A stretch of DNA of 64,000 nt from assembly GCA_907163075.1 (NCBI GenBank), contig CAJQTY010000003.1, positions 548,637 to 612,636 on the forward strand, in the 5' to 3' direction. The position numbers and the translations under genes are program-made. Within the stretch, counting starts at the first letter, position 1. Each line of letters starts with the position of its first letter. Shown piece after piece: positions 34,330 to 44,318 of this stretch. The DNA comes from an uncultured Rhodocyclaceae bacterium. Lineage in GTDB: Bacteria > Pseudomonadota > Gammaproteobacteria > Burkholderiales > Rhodocyclaceae. The notes under the pieces were generated by a model. The model was not told the origin of the DNA and did not search any database. It saw nothing but the letters and a program-made list of their open reading frames with translations.

Positions 34330-36453
34330 ATGACCCGCAAAATCCTCGTTACTTCCGCCCTGCCCTACGCCAACGGCGCCATCCACCTCGGCCACCTCGT
34401 CGAATACATCCAGACCGACATCTGGGTGCGTTTCCAGAAAATGCAGCCCAGGGAAAAGGTCAGCGAGTGCTGGTACGTGTGCGCCGACGACACGCACGGC
34501 ACACCGATCATGCTGCGCGCGGAGAAGGACGGGATCACGCCCGAGGCGCTGATCGAACGAGTTCACGGCGAACATGCGCGCGATTTTGCCGGCTTCCACG
34601 TGGCCTTCGACAATTTTTACACCACGCACTCCGACGAAACCCGCGCCTGCGCCAATGAAATCTACGCCCGCCTGAAACAGGCCGGCCTGATCGAAAAACG
34701 CACCATCGAACAGTACTACGACCCGGTCAAGCAGATGTTCCTGCCCGATCGTTTCATCAAGGGCGAGTGTCCCAAGTGCGGCGCCAAGGACCAGTACGGT
34801 GACAACTGCGAAAACTGCGGCGCGGCGTACACGCCGAACGACCTGAAGGAGCCGTACTCGGCCATTTCCGGAGCCACGCCGGAATTGCGCAACTCCGACC
34901 ACTATTTCTTCAAACTCTCCGACCCGAGCTGCCAGAGCTTTCTGCGCCGCTGGACGCGGGAAAGCGGGCGTCTCCAGGCGGAAGCGGCGAACAAGATGCA
35001 GGAATGGCTCGGCTTCGATGAAAACGAAGGCGAAAACAAGCTCACCGACTGGGACATCTCGCGCGACGCCCCGTATTTCGGCTTCGAGATTCCCGACGCG
35101 CCCGGCAAGTACTTTTACGTCTGGCTCGACGCGCCGATCGGCTACATGGGCTCGTTCAGGAACCTGTGCGATCGCCGCGGCATCGACTTCGACGACTACT
35201 GGAAGCCGGATTCGACAACCGAGCTCTATCACTTCATCGGCAAGGACATCCTCTATTTCCATGCGCTCTTCTGGCCGGCCGAACTGGAGCACGCGGCCTT
35301 CCGCACGCCGACCGGGATCTTCGCGCACGGCTTCCTGACCGTCGATGGCGCCAAGATGTCCAAGTCGCGCGGCACCTTCATCACCGCTGAAAGCTACCTG
35401 CAGACCGGGCTCAACCCCGAATGGCTGCGCTATTACTACGCCGCCAAGCTCAACAGCACGATGGAAGACATCGACCTCAACCTGGAAGATTTCACCGCCC
35501 GCGTCAATTCGGACCTGATTGGAAAATACGTCAACATCGCCAGCCGCTGTGCCGGTTTCATCAGCAAGAAGTTCGACGGTCGACTGGCTGAAGTTCAAAC
35601 GAGCCCAAGTGCCGCCTGGCTGCAGCCACTGCGCGAAGCCGCCGCGAGCATCGCCGGCGCTTACGAGGAACGCGAGTTCGGCCGCGCCCTGCGCGAAGTG
35701 ATGTCGCTGGCCGATGCCGCCAATGTCGTCGTTAACGAGCGCAAGCCCTGGGATCTGGCCAAGCAGCAAGGCCGCGAAAGCGAACTCCACGCCGCCTGTT
35801 CGCAGGCCATCGAAGCCTTCCGGCTGCTTACGCTTTACCTCAAGCCGGTGCTGCCCAAGCTGGCCGAGGCCGTCGAAGCCTTCCTCGGCATTGCCCCGCT
35901 CACCTGGAGCGACGCCGCCGTGGCGCTGGCCGCCGGGCACACCATCAACGCCTACAGTCACCTGATGACGCGCATCGATCCAAAACAGATCGCGGCGCTC
36001 GTCGAAGCCAACAAGGAGTCGCTGGCGCCCGCCCCCGAAGCGGCAGCGCAGAAGCATGCCGAAAAACAGGAGAATGCCGCGACCGTCGCTGTCGCCCAGG
36101 CCGCTGCCGAACCGCACATCAGTATCGACGACTTCATGAAGGTCGATCTGCGCATTGCGCGCATCGTCGACGCCGGCCACGTCGAAGGCACTGAAAAACT
36201 GATCCGCCTGGCGCTCGATATCGGCGAAGAAAAGCCCCGCCAGGTCTTCGCCGGAATCAAGTCGGCCTACGACCCGGCACAGCTCGTCGGGCGTCTGACC
36301 GTCATGGTCGCCAATCTCGCGCCGCGCAAAATGAAATTCGGCATGAGCGAAGGCATGGTGCTGGCGGCCTCCGGCGCCGCCGACGGCAATACGCCTGGCA
36401 TTTTCCTGCTCGCACCCGATGCCGGTGCCGTTCCTGGAATGCGGGTAAAATAA
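34330..36453 (+). CDS. metG: Methionyl-tRNA synthetase
   Basis: 707 residues. The class I signatures are present: HIGH-like [11 protein letters not shown] near the start and KMSKSRG. Also visible are a zinc-binding knuckle ([19 protein letters not shown]) and a C-terminal EMAP/Trbp tRNA-binding domain ([16 protein letters not shown] to the end). It charges tRNA-Met and is essential. The length is typical of the two-domain proteobacterial form. A TAGAAT -10-like sequence lies about 60 bp upstream. Confidence 0.96.
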   Translation: MTRKILVTSALPYANGAIHLGHLVEYIQTDIWVRFQKMQPREKVSECWYVCADDTHGTPIMLRAEKDGITPEALIERVHGEHARDFAGFHVAFDNFYTTHSDETRACANEIYARLKQAGLIEKRTIEQYYDPVKQMFLPDRFIKGECPKCGAKDQYGDNCENCGAAYTPNDLKEPYSAISGATPELRNSDHYFFKLSDPSCQSFLRRWTRESGRLQAEAANKMQEWLGFDENEGENKLTDWDISRDAPYFGFEIPDAPGKYFYVWLDAPIGYMGSFRNLCDRRGIDFDDYWKPDSTTELYHFIGKDILYFHALFWPAELEHAAFRTPTGIFAHGFLTVDGAKMSKSRGTFITAESYLQTGLNPEWLRYYYAAKLNSTMEDIDLNLEDFTARVNSDLIGKYVNIASRCAGFISKKFDGRLAEVQTSPSAAWLQPLREAAASIAGAYEEREFGRALREVMSLADAANVVVNERKPWDLAKQQGRESELHAACSQAIEAFRLLTLYLKPVLPKLAEAVEAFLGIAPLTWSDAAVALAAGHTINAYSHLMTRIDPKQIAALVEANKESLAPAPEAAAQKHAEKQENAATVAVAQAAAEPHISIDDFMKVDLRIARIVDAGHVEGTEKLIRLALDIGEEKPRQVFAGIKSAYDPAQLVGRLTVMVANLAPRKMKFGMSEGMVLAASGAADGNTPGIFLLAPDAGAVPGMRVK

Positions 36454-36717
36454 GTATAAACTTGGAAACCGCATTTAACGCGGAGGGTGAAACCGATTCT
36501 TCCTCTGCGATCTCTGCGTCGAAAGAGGTTTCAACTGAGGTTTTTTGGATAAATGCAAAACGCCCGACGTCCCAAGCGAAACCGGAAGATACCACTCCAC
36601 GCCGTTTTCGACGGCGTCGGGATGGTTCTGTATGCCTCCGGCCGGGAAGGCTGGCACCGGGCAAGGCGCTGTCGTTCGCCGCTTTGCGGCGCGGCGGGCA
36701 GGGGCGGCGCTTAAGCG
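36454..36717. other. 264-bp gap between metG and the Hyf-like operon
   Basis: It contains the palindromic repeat at 36464-36532. The rest (to 36717) is GC-rich with several self-complementary patches (for example CGACGCC/GGCGTCG near 36600). I see no gene or known riboswitch. Confidence 0.4.
36464..36532. repeat. Second copy of the dispersed palindromic repeat
   Basis: GAAACCGCATTTAACGCGGAG (36464-36484, one base beyond quoting length split as GAAACCGCATT and TAACGCGGAG) pairs with a right arm at 36502-36532 ending GTCGAAAGAGGTTTC. Sequence and unit structure (AACC-TTT-AACGC-GAG) resemble the larger palindrome at 32321-32427. Confidence 0.5.
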
Positions 36718-38727
36718 ATGACTGAATTCCTGCTTATCGACTGGGTTCTTTTTTCAGCGCTCGCCTGGCTGTCGATCGGCCTCGTCGGCGTCGCCTTCCC
36801 GCGCAACTTCACCCTGATCAGCCGTATTCTCTTCCCGCTTGGCGCCGTCGTCGCCCTGGTGCTCGCGCTGCTGGCGCTGAGCGGCCTCCTGGCCGGCCCG
36901 CAGGTCCGCATCCTCCCGCTCGGCCTGCCCGACCTGCCCTTCCACCTGCGCCTCGACGCGCTGTCCGCCTTCTTCCTCTTGCTGCTCGGCGCCACTGCAG
37001 CCGGCATCTCGATCTACGCCGCAGGCTATATCCGCAAGGGCGAGGGCACGGCGCCCGGCCTGCAATGCCTGCTCTATCACGTATTCCTGGCCAGCATGGC
37101 CTTCGTCATGCTGGCCGATGACGGCTATGCCTTCATGGTCGCCTGGGAGTCGATGGCGCTCAGCTCGTTCTTCCTCGTCACCTCGGAACACCGCCATGCC
37201 GAAATCAGGCGTGCCGGCTATCTCTACCTGCTGGTCGCCCACATCGGCGCCGTCGGCATTCTCCTTTCCTTCGGCGTGATGGCCGGCAGCACCGGCGATT
37301 ACACCTTCGACGCCATGCGCGATTTCTTCCACGAGGGGATCTGGCCGACCGTCGCCTTCCTGCTCGCGCTGTTCGGCTTCGGCGCCAAGGCCGGCCTGCT
37401 GCCGCTGCATGTCTGGCTGCCCGAAGCACACCCGGCGGCGCCTTCGCCGGTGTCGGCGATGATGAGCGGCGTCATGCTCAAGACGGCGATCTACGGCTTG
37501 CTGCGCGTCAGCTTCGACCTGCTCCATGCCCAACTGTGGTGGTGGGGCATCCTGCTGCTCGTGCTCGGTCTGGCGACGGCCTTGTTCGGCGTCATCTTCG
37601 CGACCGTCCAGACCGACATGAAACGCCTGCTCGCCTATTCGTCGATCGAGAACATCGGGCTGATTTTTGTCGGATTCGGGCTGACGCTGGTGTTCAAGTC
37701 GTTTTTGCTGCCCAACCTTGCCGCGCTGGCGCTCACCGCGACGCTCTACCACTGCCTCAATCACGCCTTCTTCAAGAGCCTGCTGTTCCTGAGCACCGGC
37801 TCGGTTCTGCACGCCACGCACGAGCGCAACCTCGGCAAGCTCGGCGGCCTGATCCATCGCATGCCCTGGGTGGCCTGGCTGGCACTGGTCGGCGTCCTGG
37901 CCTCGGCCGGCCTGCCGCCGCTCAACGGCTTCATCTCGGAATGGCTGCTGCTGCAAAGCTTCCTGTTCACTTCCGGGCTGCCGCACGGCTACCTCAACAT
38001 GCTGTTGCCGGTCTTTGCCGCCGCCGTCGCGCTCATTGCCGCACTCGCCGGTTTCGCCATGGTCAAGTTCTTCGGCATCGTCTTCCTCGGTCAACCGCGC
38101 GAGGAAAACCTCGCGCATGCCCGCGACGCCGGCCGGCTCGAGCGTATCGGCCTGCTCTGGCTGGCCGCCGGCTGCGTTCTGCTCGGCGTGTTTCCCAATG
38201 TCGTCATCGCGCTGCTCGATCCGGTGACTCGCCTGCTTGTCGGCAGCGGCCTGCGCGCTGCCGCCAGCAGCCACGGCTGGTGGCTGCTGGCGCCGATCAG
38301 CGAGGACCGGGCCAGCTACAGCCCGGCCATTTTCCTGGGCACCATCGCCCTGCTCATGCCGCTCGTCTATTGGGCGGTAAACCGCTACTACCACGGTCGC
38401 CTGAAACGCGTTCCGGCCTGGGACTGCGGCTTCCCGCTGCAAACCAGCCGCATGCAGGATACCGCCGAAGGTTTCGGCCAGCCGATCCGCCGGATTTTCT
38501 CGCCCTTCCTGCGGCGAACCCGCGAACATCCCTCGCCCTTCGACGCCAAGCCGCGTTACCGCAGCATTGTCGAGGACCCCTTCTGGTACTGGCTGTACCT
38601 GCCGATCGCCCGCATCGTCGAGCATGGCACGCGGCTGATCGCCTTCCTTCAACAAGGGCGGATCGCCATCTATCTGCTCTACAGCTTTGTCACGCTGCTC
38701 ACTCTTCTGGTGCTGACCCGCGGATGA
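36718..38727 (+). CDS. hyfB: HyfB/NuoL-like proton-translocating membrane subunit
   Basis: 669 residues with about 15 predicted membrane helices. The core is the antiporter-like fold shared by HyfB, HyfF, NuoL and NuoN: GFGAKAGLLPLHVWLPEAHP, VSAMMSGVMLKTAIYG, and DMKRLLAYSSIENIG. It probably moves protons (or sodium) across the inner membrane, driven by the soluble arm. It is the first gene of a six-gene operon, and its stop overlaps the start of hyfC (ATGA). Confidence 0.88.
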   Translation: MTEFLLIDWVLFSALAWLSIGLVGVAFPRNFTLISRILFPLGAVVALVLALLALSGLLAGPQVRILPLGLPDLPFHLRLDALSAFFLLLLGATAAGISIYAAGYIRKGEGTAPGLQCLLYHVFLASMAFVMLADDGYAFMVAWESMALSSFFLVTSEHRHAEIRRAGYLYLLVAHIGAVGILLSFGVMAGSTGDYTFDAMRDFFHEGIWPTVAFLLALFGFGAKAGLLPLHVWLPEAHPAAPSPVSAMMSGVMLKTAIYGLLRVSFDLLHAQLWWWGILLLVLGLATALFGVIFATVQTDMKRLLAYSSIENIGLIFVGFGLTLVFKSFLLPNLAALALTATLYHCLNHAFFKSLLFLSTGSVLHATHERNLGKLGGLIHRMPWVAWLALVGVLASAGLPPLNGFISEWLLLQSFLFTSGLPHGYLNMLLPVFAAAVALIAALAGFAMVKFFGIVFLGQPREENLAHARDAGRLERIGLLWLAAGCVLLGVFPNVVIALLDPVTRLLVGSGLRAAASSHGWWLLAPISEDRASYSPAIFLGTIALLMPLVYWAVNRYYHGRLKRVPAWDCGFPLQTSRMQDTAEGFGQPIRRIFSPFLRRTREHPSPFDAKPRYRSIVEDPFWYWLYLPIARIVEHGTRLIAFLQQGRIAIYLLYSFVTLLTLLVLTRG

Positions 38728-39677
38728 ACTTCTACGCCTTCTTCGCCCAGTTAGTGGCACTGGCTGTTGCGCTGGTCATGGCCCCCATCCTCAATGGCTG
38801 GGTCAACCAGTGTCGCGCCTGGCTGCAAAACCGCTCTGCTCCGCCCCTGCTGCAAACCTACTACACGCTGAGCAAGCTGTTTCACAAGGACGTGCTGCTG
38901 GCGCATAACGCGTCGTCACTGTTCCGCTCCGCGCCCTACATCATTTTCTCGTGCATGGCGCTGGCCTCGGCCATCGTGCCGTCGCTGTCGACCAATCTGA
39001 TTTATTCGCCGGCCGCCGATGCCATCGCGCTCGTCGGCCTGTTCGCCCTGGCGCGAGTGTTCATCGCCCTGGCCGGGATGGATGTCGGCACGTCGTTCGG
39101 CTCGCTGGGCTCGCGGCGCGAGATGCTGATCGGCTTTCTCGCCGAACCGGCCTTGCTGATGGTCTTCTTCACGGCATCGCTGATCTCGCGCTCGACCTCG
39201 CTGTCGACCATCGTCGAAACATTGGCACACCGGGAATTCGTGATCTATCCGAGCCTGGCTTTCGCCGGCGTCGCCTTTTCGATGGTTTCACTGGCCGAAA
39301 ATGCGCGCGTGCCGATCGACAACCCGACGACGCACCTCGAACTGACGATGGTGCACGAAGCGATGATTCTCGAGTATTCGGGGCGCCACCTGGCGCTCAT
39401 CGAGTGGGCCGCCTGCCTCAAGCTGTTCGCCTATTCCTGCATCGGCCTGGCGCTGTTCTTCCCCTTCGGCATCCCGGAAGCGGCCGACCCGGTGTCGCTC
39501 GCCATTGCCGGCGCCATCCTCATGCTCAAGCTGGCGGTCGGCGGCTTCCTGCTGGCGCTGGTCGAAACGATAAGCGCCAAGATGCGCATCTTCCGCGCCC
39601 CGGAATTCCTCGGCACGGCCTTTCTGCTCGCCGTGCTGGCCATGCTGGTACATCTTCTGCTGGAGGCCGGACAATGA
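38724..39677 (+). CDS. hyfC: HyfC/NuoH-like membrane subunit
   Basis: 317 residues, about eight membrane helices. NuoH/HycD-family features include GSRREMLIGFLAEPALL, ENARVPIDNPTTHLELTMVHEA and the conserved acid-rich loop after it. In complex I-like enzymes this subunit anchors the soluble module and couples it to ion pumping. The start ATG overlaps the hyfB stop, and the stop overlaps hyfE. Confidence 0.9.
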   Translation: MNFYAFFAQLVALAVALVMAPILNGWVNQCRAWLQNRSAPPLLQTYYTLSKLFHKDVLLAHNASSLFRSAPYIIFSCMALASAIVPSLSTNLIYSPAADAIALVGLFALARVFIALAGMDVGTSFGSLGSRREMLIGFLAEPALLMVFFTASLISRSTSLSTIVETLAHREFVIYPSLAFAGVAFSMVSLAENARVPIDNPTTHLELTMVHEAMILEYSGRHLALIEWAACLKLFAYSCIGLALFFPFGIPEAADPVSLAIAGAILMLKLAVGGFLLALVETISAKMRIFRAPEFLGTAFLLAVLAMLVHLLLEAGQ

Positions 39678-40354
39678 GCCCGTCGCTGAGCCAGGGCATT
39701 CCGCTTGCCAGCCAGGTGATCAACCTGTGCGCGGCGATCATGTTGCTGATCGGCTTCGCCATGCTCGCGCAGCGCCGCGTGCTGACGCTGATCAACCTGT
39801 TCATGCTGCAGGGCTTCGTGCTGTTCGTGTCGACGCTGATTGTCGCGCTGACCACCAAGCAGAACCATCTGCTGTGGTCGGCCGGACTGACCCTGCTGCT
39901 CAAGGTCATCGCCCTGCCCTACATCCTGCACCGCCTGATCCGCCGGCTGTCGGTCAAGTGGGACATCGAAACGCTGCTCAACATCCCGACCACCATGCTC
40001 ATCGGGATCGCCCTGGTCATCATTTCCTTCAACGTCGCGCAGCCGATATCGCAGATCTCGGGTACCATTACCCGCGCCACCATCGGCATCGCACTGGCCT
40101 GCGTGCTGCTTGCCTTCCTGATGATGATCACGCGCAGCAAGGCGGTACCGCAGGTGATCGCCTTCCTGGCCATGGAAAACGGCCTCTTCTTTGCCGCCAC
40201 CAGCGCCACCTACGGCATGCCGATGGTCGTCGAACTCGGCATCGCGCTCGACGTGCTGGTCGGCATGGTCATCCTCGGCGTGTTCTTCTTCCAGATCCGC
40301 GAACAGTTCGACAGCCTCGATATCAGGCACATGGAGAGGATCAAGGAAGAATGA
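39674..40354 (+). CDS. hyfE: HyfE-like membrane subunit
   Basis: 226 residues, about seven membrane helices (INLCAAIMLLIGFAMLAQ near the start). A NuoK-like charged helix pattern lies in the C-terminal half (VPQVIAFLAMENGLFFAA, VVELGIALDVLVGMVI). It corresponds to hydrogenase-4 component E. Both ends overlap their neighbours by four bases, so the operon is tightly coupled. Confidence 0.85.
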   Translation: MSPSLSQGIPLASQVINLCAAIMLLIGFAMLAQRRVLTLINLFMLQGFVLFVSTLIVALTTKQNHLLWSAGLTLLLKVIALPYILHRLIRRLSVKWDIETLLNIPTTMLIGIALVIISFNVAQPISQISGTITRATIGIALACVLLAFLMMITRSKAVPQVIAFLAMENGLFFAATSATYGMPMVVELGIALDVLVGMVILGVFFFQIREQFDSLDIRHMERIKEE

Positions 40355-41802
40355 TCGAACTGGCCCTGGTTCTTGCGATTCCCCTCGCCGCCGCCGTACT
40401 GCTGGCGCTCTTCGGCCACTACCGCGTCGCCGCCGACATCAACTCGGCGGGTAGCCTGCTGACGCTGGTCGCGGCCGGAATGCTGACCATACGGGTGATC
40501 AGCGAAGGCCCTCTGGTCGTTCTCGACGAGCAGTTCTTCGTCGATCCGCTCAACGTCTTCCTGATCGCGCTGACCGCGCTGGTCGGCTTTACCACGTCAC
40601 TCTTCTCGCGCCCCTACATGCGCATCGAGCACGATCACGGGCGCCTTTCGGCCAGCCGCCTGCGCCTCTATCACAGCATGTTCCAGATGTTCATGTGCAC
40701 CATGCTGGTCGCCCTGTCGACCAACAACCTCGGCATCCTGTGGGTGGCCATGGAAGCGGCAACGCTGACCACCGTGCTGCTGGTCGCGCTCTACCGCACG
40801 CCTTCCAGTCTTGAAGCGGCGTGGAAGTACTTCATCCTGTGCGGCGTCGGCATCGCCCAGGCGCTGTTTGGCACCATCCTGATCTACTTCGCGGCCGAAC
40901 GCGTGCTCGGCCCGCTCGGCGGCGCGCTGCTGTGGACGCACCTCGATGTCGTCAAGGGCGGGCTCGAACCGACCGTGCTCTCGCTGGCCTTCGTTTTCCT
41001 GATCGTCGGCTACGGCACCAAGACCGGCCTGGTACCGCTGCACAACTGGCTGCCGGACGCCCACGCCGAAGGCCCGACCCCGGTATCGGCGGTGCTTTCC
41101 GGCCTGCTGCTCAACGTCGCGCTGTACGCCATCGTCCGCTGCAAGGTACTGGTCGACGGCGCGCTGGGAACGCACTTCGCCGGCAACCTGATGATGGGAT
41201 TCGGTCTGTTGACAGTCGTCGTCCCGGCCTTCTACCTGTCGCGCCAGAAGGACGTCAAGCGCCTCTTCGGCTACTCGTCGATCGAGCACATGGGGCTGAT
41301 CACCTTCGCCTTCGGCATGGGCGGCCCGGTCGCCAGCTTTGCCGGCCTGCTGCACATGACGGTGCACTCGCTGACCAAGTCGGCAATATTTTTCGCTGTC
41401 GGACACGCGGCGCAAATGGCCGGCACCCAGATCATCGACAACATCAAGGGGCTGATCAAGCAATCGCCGACCATCGGCTGGGGACTGATGCTCGGCGCGC
41501 TGGCCATTCTCGGCATGCCGCCCTTCGGCGTGTTCACCAGCGAGTTCATGATCCTGACCACGGCCATCAAACACTACCCGTGGGCCACACCGATTCTCCT
41601 GACGGCGCTCGGCGTCGCCTTTGCCGCCATGTTCGGCAAGGTCCAGGGCATGGTTTTCGGCGAGCCGACGGGGCGCCCGCTGTCGCACAATCCGGCTTTG
41701 CTGCCCGTCTTTCTCCATCTCGGGCTGGTGCTCATGCTCGGCCTGTGGATCCCGCCCTACCTCGCCGAGTGGTACCGGCAGGCGGCCAGACTGATCGGCT
41801 AG
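40351..41802 (+). CDS. hyfF: HyfF/NuoN-like proton-translocating membrane subunit
   Basis: 483 residues, about 14 membrane helices. It is the second antiporter-like subunit of the operon, with GYGTKTGLVPLHNWLPDAHA, VSAVLSGLLLNVALY and DVKRLFGYSSIEHMG. Two such pumping subunits in one operon point to strong energy coupling. The start is the ATG overlapping the hyfE stop. Confidence 0.88.
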   Translation: MIELALVLAIPLAAAVLLALFGHYRVAADINSAGSLLTLVAAGMLTIRVISEGPLVVLDEQFFVDPLNVFLIALTALVGFTTSLFSRPYMRIEHDHGRLSASRLRLYHSMFQMFMCTMLVALSTNNLGILWVAMEAATLTTVLLVALYRTPSSLEAAWKYFILCGVGIAQALFGTILIYFAAERVLGPLGGALLWTHLDVVKGGLEPTVLSLAFVFLIVGYGTKTGLVPLHNWLPDAHAEGPTPVSAVLSGLLLNVALYAIVRCKVLVDGALGTHFAGNLMMGFGLLTVVVPAFYLSRQKDVKRLFGYSSIEHMGLITFAFGMGGPVASFAGLLHMTVHSLTKSAIFFAVGHAAQMAGTQIIDNIKGLIKQSPTIGWGLMLGALAILGMPPFGVFTSEFMILTTAIKHYPWATPILLTALGVAFAAMFGKVQGMVFGEPTGRPLSHNPALLPVFLHLGLVLMLGLWIPPYLAEWYRQAARLIG

Positions 41803-41819
41803 GAAATAACGGTACATGC

Positions 41820-43367
41820 ATGCAATTTTTCAACTTGCCCATTGATTTCAAGCCGCTTGACGACCATGCCACATTGACTTGCGCGGCGCGGGTCAGCGGC
41901 AGTGAACTGCTGGCCTTCTGCGGCGCCGCGCACCAGGCCGAGCGCCGACTGGTCGCACTTTGGGGCAGCGACGAACGCGACCGTGACGCGAAATTCGGTT
42001 ACGCCCTGCACGTCGCCTTCGATCTGGCCGACGGGCTGGTCTGCCTTACACTGCCGCTGCTGACCGAAAACCCGGAGTTCCCCGATATTTCCTTGCCCTT
42101 CCCGGCCGCCGACCGCATGCAGCGTGCCGTGCGCGATCTGCTTGGCGCGGCACCGGATGCCGGTGACCAGCGCCCCTGGCTGCGGCACGCCAACTGGCCT
42201 GCTGATCACTATCCCCTGCGCCGCGACACGCCCGATGCCCGCTACGAAACGCAGAACGAGGACTATCGTTTCGTTCGCGTCGAGGGCGACGGGGTGCACG
42301 AAGTGGCCGTCGGCCCGATCCACGCCGGCATCATCGAGCCGGGTCACTTCCGCTTTTCGGTAATGGGCGAGAGCGTGCTGCGCCTGGAGGAGCGGCTCGG
42401 CTGGAAACACAAGGGCATCGAGCGCCGTTTTGTCGGCATGGGACTAAGCGATGGCGCCCGGCTGGCCGGCCGCGTTTCGGGCGATTCGACGGTCGCTTAC
42501 GCCTGGGCCTACAGCCAGGCCGCCGAAACCATCAGCGGCACGATGCCGCCGTCGCGCGCACTCTGGCTGCGCGCGCTGCTGCTCGAACGCGAACGCGTCG
42601 CCAACCATCTGGGCGACCTCGGCTATCTCGGCAATGACGTGGCTCTGGCTTTCGGGCTGATGCAGTTCATGCGCCTCAAGGAAGACTGGATCAGGCTCAA
42701 CGCCCGTCTTTTCGGCCACCGGCTGCTCATGGATCGCGTCATCCCCGGTGGCGTCGCCGTCGATCTCGATGCGGCGGGCGCCCAGGAGATCATCGACCAA
42801 TGCCATGCCGTAGGGCGCGAAGTTCGCAACTTGAAAAGGATCTACGACGAACACGCCGGCCTGCAGGATCGCTTCCTGGCCACCGGCCGGGTCACGCCGC
42901 AACTGGCCAAGCAGCTGGGAGTGATCGGCCTGGCCGGCCGCGCCAGCGCCCAGCACTGGGATCTGCGCTGCAATCACCCCTGCCAGCCCTACGATCAACT
43001 GGCGCCAAAGATGGCGATCGAACGCGACGGCGACGTCGCCGCGCGTGCGCTCGTCCGTTTTGCCGAAATCGTCGAATCCCTGCGGCTGATCGAGCGGATC
43101 GTCAGTGAAATGCCGCCGGGCAGCATCCGTGCCGAACTGCGCAGCGAACCCGACAAACGCGGCATCGGCTGGATCGAGGGCTGGCGCGGCGACGTGCTGG
43201 TCGCGCTGGAAACCGGCGCCGACGGCAAGATCCGCCGCGGCCACTGCCACGACCCGTCGTGGCAGAACTGGCCGGTACTTGAGCACGCGGCGATCGACAA
43301 CATCGTGCCCGACTTCCCGCTGATCAACAAATCCTTCAACCTCTCGTATTCCGGACAGGATCTCTGA
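41820..43367 (+). CDS. HyfG-like large subunit lacking NiFe-binding cysteines
   Basis: 515 residues. An N-terminal NuoC-like domain (about 1-160) is fused to a NuoD/hydrogenase large-subunit domain (PIHAGIIEPGHFRFSVMGE, KGIERRF). In NiFe hydrogenases the segment after LAGRV is CGIC. Here it is SGDS (220-223). The C-terminal DPCxxC is replaced by NLSYSG. All four nickel ligands are therefore missing, and hydrogenase activity is not possible by the known mechanism. This fits the Ehr (energy-converting hydrogenase-related) complexes. The ATG at 41820 is chosen over an out-of-frame ATG at 41816. Confidence 0.85.
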   Translation: MQFFNLPIDFKPLDDHATLTCAARVSGSELLAFCGAAHQAERRLVALWGSDERDRDAKFGYALHVAFDLADGLVCLTLPLLTENPEFPDISLPFPAADRMQRAVRDLLGAAPDAGDQRPWLRHANWPADHYPLRRDTPDARYETQNEDYRFVRVEGDGVHEVAVGPIHAGIIEPGHFRFSVMGESVLRLEERLGWKHKGIERRFVGMGLSDGARLAGRVSGDSTVAYAWAYSQAAETISGTMPPSRALWLRALLLERERVANHLGDLGYLGNDVALAFGLMQFMRLKEDWIRLNARLFGHRLLMDRVIPGGVAVDLDAAGAQEIIDQCHAVGREVRNLKRIYDEHAGLQDRFLATGRVTPQLAKQLGVIGLAGRASAQHWDLRCNHPCQPYDQLAPKMAIERDGDVAARALVRFAEIVESLRLIERIVSEMPPGSIRAELRSEPDKRGIGWIEGWRGDVLVALETGADGKIRRGHCHDPSWQNWPVLEHAAIDNIVPDFPLINKSFNLSYSGQDL

Positions 43368-43369
43368 TC

Positions 43370-43888
43370 ATGATCCCGATGCTCAGACAAATACTCCGCG
43401 TCGGCATTGTCAGCGAACCGGCACCGGCCGTAGACGACGCGCTGCGCGCCACCACGCAACGGCTTTCCGATGCGCTGGCCAGACAGCTTGGGCGCGCGCT
43501 GGTCATCCGTCACGTCGACGCCGGATCGTGCAACGGTTGCGAACTCGAAATCCACGCCCTGAACAACCCCTATTACAACCTCGAGGCGATCGGCATCAAA
43601 TTTGCGGCAAGCCCGCGCCACGCTGACATGCTGCTGGTCACCGGCCCGGTCGCCAAGAACATGGAAGTCGCCCTCAGGCGCGCCTACGACGCCACGCCAG
43701 AGCCCAAGCTGGTTGTCGCCGTTGGCGACTGCGGCTGTACCGGCGGCATCTTCGGCGAGAGCTACGCGTCCTGCGGCCGGGTAGCCAATGTCATTCCCGT
43801 CGATGTTTCAATTCCCGGCTGCCCACCGACCCCGCTGCAACTGATGCAGGGCATCCTCGCCGCCATCGCGCCGGCAAAGCCAGCCTGA
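43370..43888 (+). CDS. HyfI/NuoB-like small subunit with 4Fe-4S motif
   Basis: 172 residues. The [4Fe-4S] ligands of the NuoB/small-subunit family are present: C54 and C57 (GSCNGCELE), C121 or C123 ([10 protein letters not shown]), and C151 (IPGCPPTP). It would pass electrons to or from the large subunit. No HyfH-like ferredoxin gene lies in the operon, so the electron partner is unknown. ATG at 43370 is used. An internal ATG at 43379 is also possible. Confidence 0.85.
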   Translation: MIPMLRQILRVGIVSEPAPAVDDALRATTQRLSDALARQLGRALVIRHVDAGSCNGCELEIHALNNPYYNLEAIGIKFAASPRHADMLLVTGPVAKNMEVALRRAYDATPEPKLVVAVGDCGCTGGIFGESYASCGRVANVIPVDVSIPGCPPTPLQLMQGILAAIAPAKPA

Positions 43889-43899
43889 GCGAACACGCC

Positions 43900-44193
43900 A
43901 TGGCACAGCTAACCCGCCGTCTAAGCATTCACGGACGCGTTCAGGGCGTCGGCTTCCGCTGGTCGCTGCACGCCGAGGCCGTGGCACTCGGGCTCGACGG
44001 CTGGGTGCGCAACCGCCGCGACGGCAGCGTCGAGGCTTTGTTCAGCGGCCGTATCGAGGCGGTCGAAGCACTCACCGCCTGGGCCCACCGCGGCCCGCCG
44101 ACGGCCAGGGTCGACCGCGTCCTTTGCAACGACGAACCCGATGCCGACGCAGAGCAGGCGTTTCAAGGTTTTACGCAACGTCCGACATTTTGA
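43900..44193 (+). CDS. acyP: Acylphosphatase
   Basis: 97 residues with the family signature [16 protein letters not shown], which holds catalytic R20, and [13 protein letters not shown] with catalytic N38. It hydrolyses acyl phosphates such as carbamoyl phosphate. The length and motifs are standard. It lies 11 bp after the Hyf-like operon and may be transcribed with it, although no functional link is known. Confidence 0.93.
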   Translation: MAQLTRRLSIHGRVQGVGFRWSLHAEAVALGLDGWVRNRRDGSVEALFSGRIEAVEALTAWAHRGPPTARVDRVLCNDEPDADAEQAFQGFTQRPTF

Positions 44194-44318
44194 TTTGCCG
44201 GGAACTTGCCCGCCGGCTATGCTGACTAATCGCGACTGGATCCGGTACTCGTCCTGGTCACCTTACTTGTCCGTTCCACTCCCAATCCTTCAACAACAAG
44301 CACTCAAGGAGAAGCACT

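Noticed and set aside
34018-36474. 818-codon minus-strand ORF
   Set aside because: It lies antisense to metG, whose motifs are unmistakable. It is a GC-bias shadow.
36754-38760. 668-codon minus-strand ORF rich in Gln/Glu/Arg
   Set aside because: Antisense to hyfB. Composition typical of a shadow frame.
40821-41819. Long in-frame upstream extension of the HyfG-like ORF
   Set aside because: It overlaps hyfF in another frame. The family start is the ATG at 41820.
41820-43367. Annotation as a working NiFe hydrogenase
   Set aside because: All four cysteine ligands are replaced (SGDS and NLSYSG).
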